From positions 248,001 through 312,000 of the forward strand of contig NZ_OY764209.1 in the NCBI RefSeq assembly GCF_963668165.1: a stretch of 64,000 bases of DNA, given 5' to 3'. This DNA comes from Marispirochaeta sp. (GTDB taxonomy: Bacteria; Spirochaetota; Spirochaetia; JC444; Marispirochaetaceae). Under the pieces are notes generated by a model that saw nothing but the letters and a program-made list of their open reading frames with translations, ran no database searches and had not been told where the DNA came from. Both the position numbers and the translations under genes were made by a program. Of the stretch, positions 62,355-64,000 are shown in pieces (the stretch's first letter is position 1; each line of letters begins with the position of its first letter).

Positions 62355-63608
62355 ATGGGAAAAAACATCGGATTCATGTCCTTTAGAATTTCCGGCACCG
62401 ACGGTGTTTCTTTGGAGACAAAAAAATGGACCCACATTCTGGAGCGCATGGGACACCACTGCTTTTATATGGCCGGGGAGCTTGATACCCCTCCTGCCGT
62501 TTCCTTTATTGCACCGGAGGCTCATTTCCAGACAGAGGAAATCAAGGAGATCTACCGGGAGTGCTACAACAATCAGTTTCGGCCGCCAAAGCTTACCAAG
62601 AAACTTCACCTGTATCGTGAACGACTGAAAGATGAAATAGCCGCCTTTATAAAGAAGTTCTCCCTTGATGTGCTGATTCCGGAGAATACCCTGACGATTC
62701 CCCTCAATATTCCCCTGGGAATGGCGATTACCGAGACTATTGCCGAAACCGGTATTCCCACCATCGCCCATCATCACGATTTCTTCTGGGAACGAAAACG
62801 GTTTTTGCGTAACTGCGTCTGGGACTATTTTAATGCCTGTTTCCCCCCCCACCTGGGCAACATCCAGCATGTAGTCATTAACTCTTCGGCACAAAACCAG
62901 CTGGCCCTGCGAACCGGCATTAACTCCACCCTGATACCCAATGTTATGGACTATGCCACCCCCGCCCCGGGAATCGACGAATGGAACAGGGATGTCCGAA
63001 AGGCTTTTGCCATTAACGATGACGAACTGCTGATCCTTCAGCCTACCCGGGTGGTACAGCGCAAAGGGATAGAACACGCCATAGAACTTGTTGCCCGGCT
63101 CGGCCGCAAGGCCGCCCTGGTTATATCCCATGCCTCCGGAGACGAAGGGTATGAGTACCAGCAGAGGGTCCACGACTATGCCGATCTTATGAAGATCCGG
63201 GCCATCTTCGTGGACGACCTGATCCGGGAAAAACGGGAATACACCGCCGACGGGCGCAAGACCTATACCCTCTACGACGTCTACCCCTATGCCGACCTGG
63301 TAACCTATCCGTCGATCTTCGAGGGCTTCGGGAATGCCTTTCTGGAAGCCGTCTATTTCCGGCGGCCCATTATGGTAAACAACTACTCAATCTATTCCCA
63401 CGATATAAAGCCCAAGGGTTTCGAGGTTATAGAGATGGATGAGTATCTGTCGGACAGGATCGTGCAGCTTACCAGGGAGATCCTGGGCGATCCCGACAGG
63501 GTCAGGCGCATGGCGGAGACAAACTATACAATAGCCCGCAAGTACTACTCGTATGAAATGGCAGAAGAGGCTCTCCATTTCCTTATGAAAACCTTTTTCG
63601 GCGCATGA
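62355..63608 (+). CDS. Glycosyltransferase, GT4-like
   Basis: A 417-residue GT-B-fold enzyme. The N-terminal half binds the acceptor (MSFRISGTDGVSLETKKW), and the C-terminal half holds the nucleotide-sugar site (LQPTRVVQRKGIEHAIELV, then YPSIFEGFGNAFLEAVYFRR with the EX7E-type motif). It stands before the opposed GH13 gene, so a role in making a glucosyl-solute or polysaccharide is possible but unproved. Confidence 0.88.
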   Translation: MGKNIGFMSFRISGTDGVSLETKKWTHILERMGHHCFYMAGELDTPPAVSFIAPEAHFQTEEIKEIYRECYNNQFRPPKLTKKLHLYRERLKDEIAAFIKKFSLDVLIPENTLTIPLNIPLGMAITETIAETGIPTIAHHHDFFWERKRFLRNCVWDYFNACFPPHLGNIQHVVINSSAQNQLALRTGINSTLIPNVMDYATPAPGIDEWNRDVRKAFAINDDELLILQPTRVVQRKGIEHAIELVARLGRKAALVISHASGDEGYEYQQRVHDYADLMKIRAIFVDDLIREKREYTADGRKTYTLYDVYPYADLVTYPSIFEGFGNAFLEAVYFRRPIMVNNYSIYSHDIKPKGFEVIEMDEYLSDRIVQLTREILGDPDRVRRMAETNYTIARKYYSYEMAEEALHFLMKTFFGA

Positions 63609-63627
63609 ACTTTCTCCAGTCAGAAGC

Positions 63628-64000
63628 TTAAGTCATAGTTTCAAGCCACAGTACCTGGAAAGGCTCGAGCGTTATACTGCCGGCAGCCACAGTAAAACTG
63701 CCGCCGTTTATGCAGTCCGTCAGCACGCCTTTCAGTTTCGCCGCAGGATCTACTTTCCACTGGGCCGGCCGGGATGAGGAATTTACCAGGCATACGACCC
63801 TGCCCCTTTCCTCGTCGCCCCGGAGCAGCCCAAAGACAGGACCGTCGGCTTTGAGCACCAGAAAGGGGGAAGCGGGATGGAAGGCAGGCCGTTCCCGCCG
63901 TACCTTCAGCATGTTTGTATATCCTTTAAAAATGCGTGCCTCCAGGGATGCCGGATCAGAGAGCTCCTGCAGAACCTGGTCAAGCTGGAGCTTCCGGCGG
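63628..64000 (-). CDS. GH13 sucrose-phosphorylase-type enzyme, C-terminal part (5' end outside window)
   Basis: Only the last 123 or so codons are visible. The frame is open to the edge: LQLDQVLQELSDPASLEARI, MLKVRRERPAFHPASPFLVL, then a small beta domain with VVCLVNSSSRPAQW and LEPFQVLWLE. The segment KVRRERPAFHP and the C-terminal strand are as in GH13 subfamily 18 (sucrose, glucosylglycerol or glucosylglycerate phosphorylases). The catalytic part lies beyond base 64000. Confidence 0.7.
   Translation of the reverse strand, partial: RRKLQLDQVLQELSDPASLEARIFKGYTNMLKVRRERPAFHPASPFLVLKADGPVFGLLRGDEERGRVVCLVNSSSRPAQWKVDPAAKLKGVLTDCINGGSFTVAAGSITLEPFQVLWLETMT

Noticed and set aside
1..64000. tRNA or rRNA genes
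   Set aside because: Reading the intergenic gaps I found no cloverleaf-like sequence with a T-loop GTTCRANNC in the right setting, and no rRNA.

Overview
The window reads as chromosomal DNA of a spirochaete, probably a free-living marine or halotolerant member of the Spirochaetaceae/Sediminispirochaetaceae. This is inferred from the gene set (lysine 2,3-aminomutase plus beta-lysine acetyltransferase for an osmolyte, chemotaxis receptor, HD-GYP, DUF362, many two- to four-gene operons with ATGA overlaps) and from roughly balanced base composition. No rRNA or tRNA gene was found, so the placement is not proven.

Layout. 0-5.5 kb: 3' part of a chemoreceptor, then ablAB (N-epsilon-acetyl-beta-lysine) and an E2-acyltransferase-like protein. 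5.5-6.6 kb: a decayed mgtE with a structured leader and a small ORF. 6.7-8.9 kb: encapsulated ferritin, encapsulin and a zinc dehydrogenase, all on the minus strand. 9-13.9 kb: MFS transporter, DUF362 protein, and an ECF-sigma-like remnant split by a complete IS110-family element; the target site can be rebuilt exactly. 13.9-21.4 kb: RpiR regulator divergent from a TRAP transporter, aldolase, dehydrogenase and FGGY-kinase operon for an unknown sugar or polyol.

21.5-29.7 kb is a partly ruined defence island: a UvrD-like helicase remnant; a three-gene operon of winged-helix protein, nucleotidyltransferase and PD-(D/E)XK nuclease (the last broken) behind an operator-bearing, apparently leaderless promoter; a HigB/HigA-ImmA toxin-antitoxin pair; and a Type III restriction-modification locus with a frameshifted mod and an internally shortened res. 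29.8-39.1 kb: methyltransferase, FAD enzyme, AlaX-type editing protein, IclR, KDPG aldolase, ROK kinase, Ppx/GppA and Ppk1. 39.3-44.1 kb: YihY/BrkB protein, a cobalamin/iron-type ABC importer and a 2-hydroxyacid dehydrogenase. 44.1-49.4 kb: M16C peptidase and Tex. 49.4-50.9 kb: a vapBC pair lying between copies of a degenerate ACGCAGAG repeat. 50.9-56.7 kb: outer-membrane-type protein, EpmA, a ruined sensor kinase, EF-P, methyltransferase and an IscR-like regulator. 56.7-64 kb: MscS channel, a PyrF-PyrE fusion, PAS/HD-GYP protein, an OmpA-domain protein, a glycosyltransferase and the 3' end of a GH13 sucrose-phosphorylase-type gene.

The main themes are osmotic adaptation (ablAB, MscS, perhaps the GH13 phosphorylase), iron storage and import, EF-P modification, and gene decay: six loci show frameshifts, stops or internal deletions. 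The points most worth checking are the winged-helix/nucleotidyltransferase/nuclease operon and the IS110 element, whose non-coding end carries short segments matching its own insertion site as a bridge RNA would.
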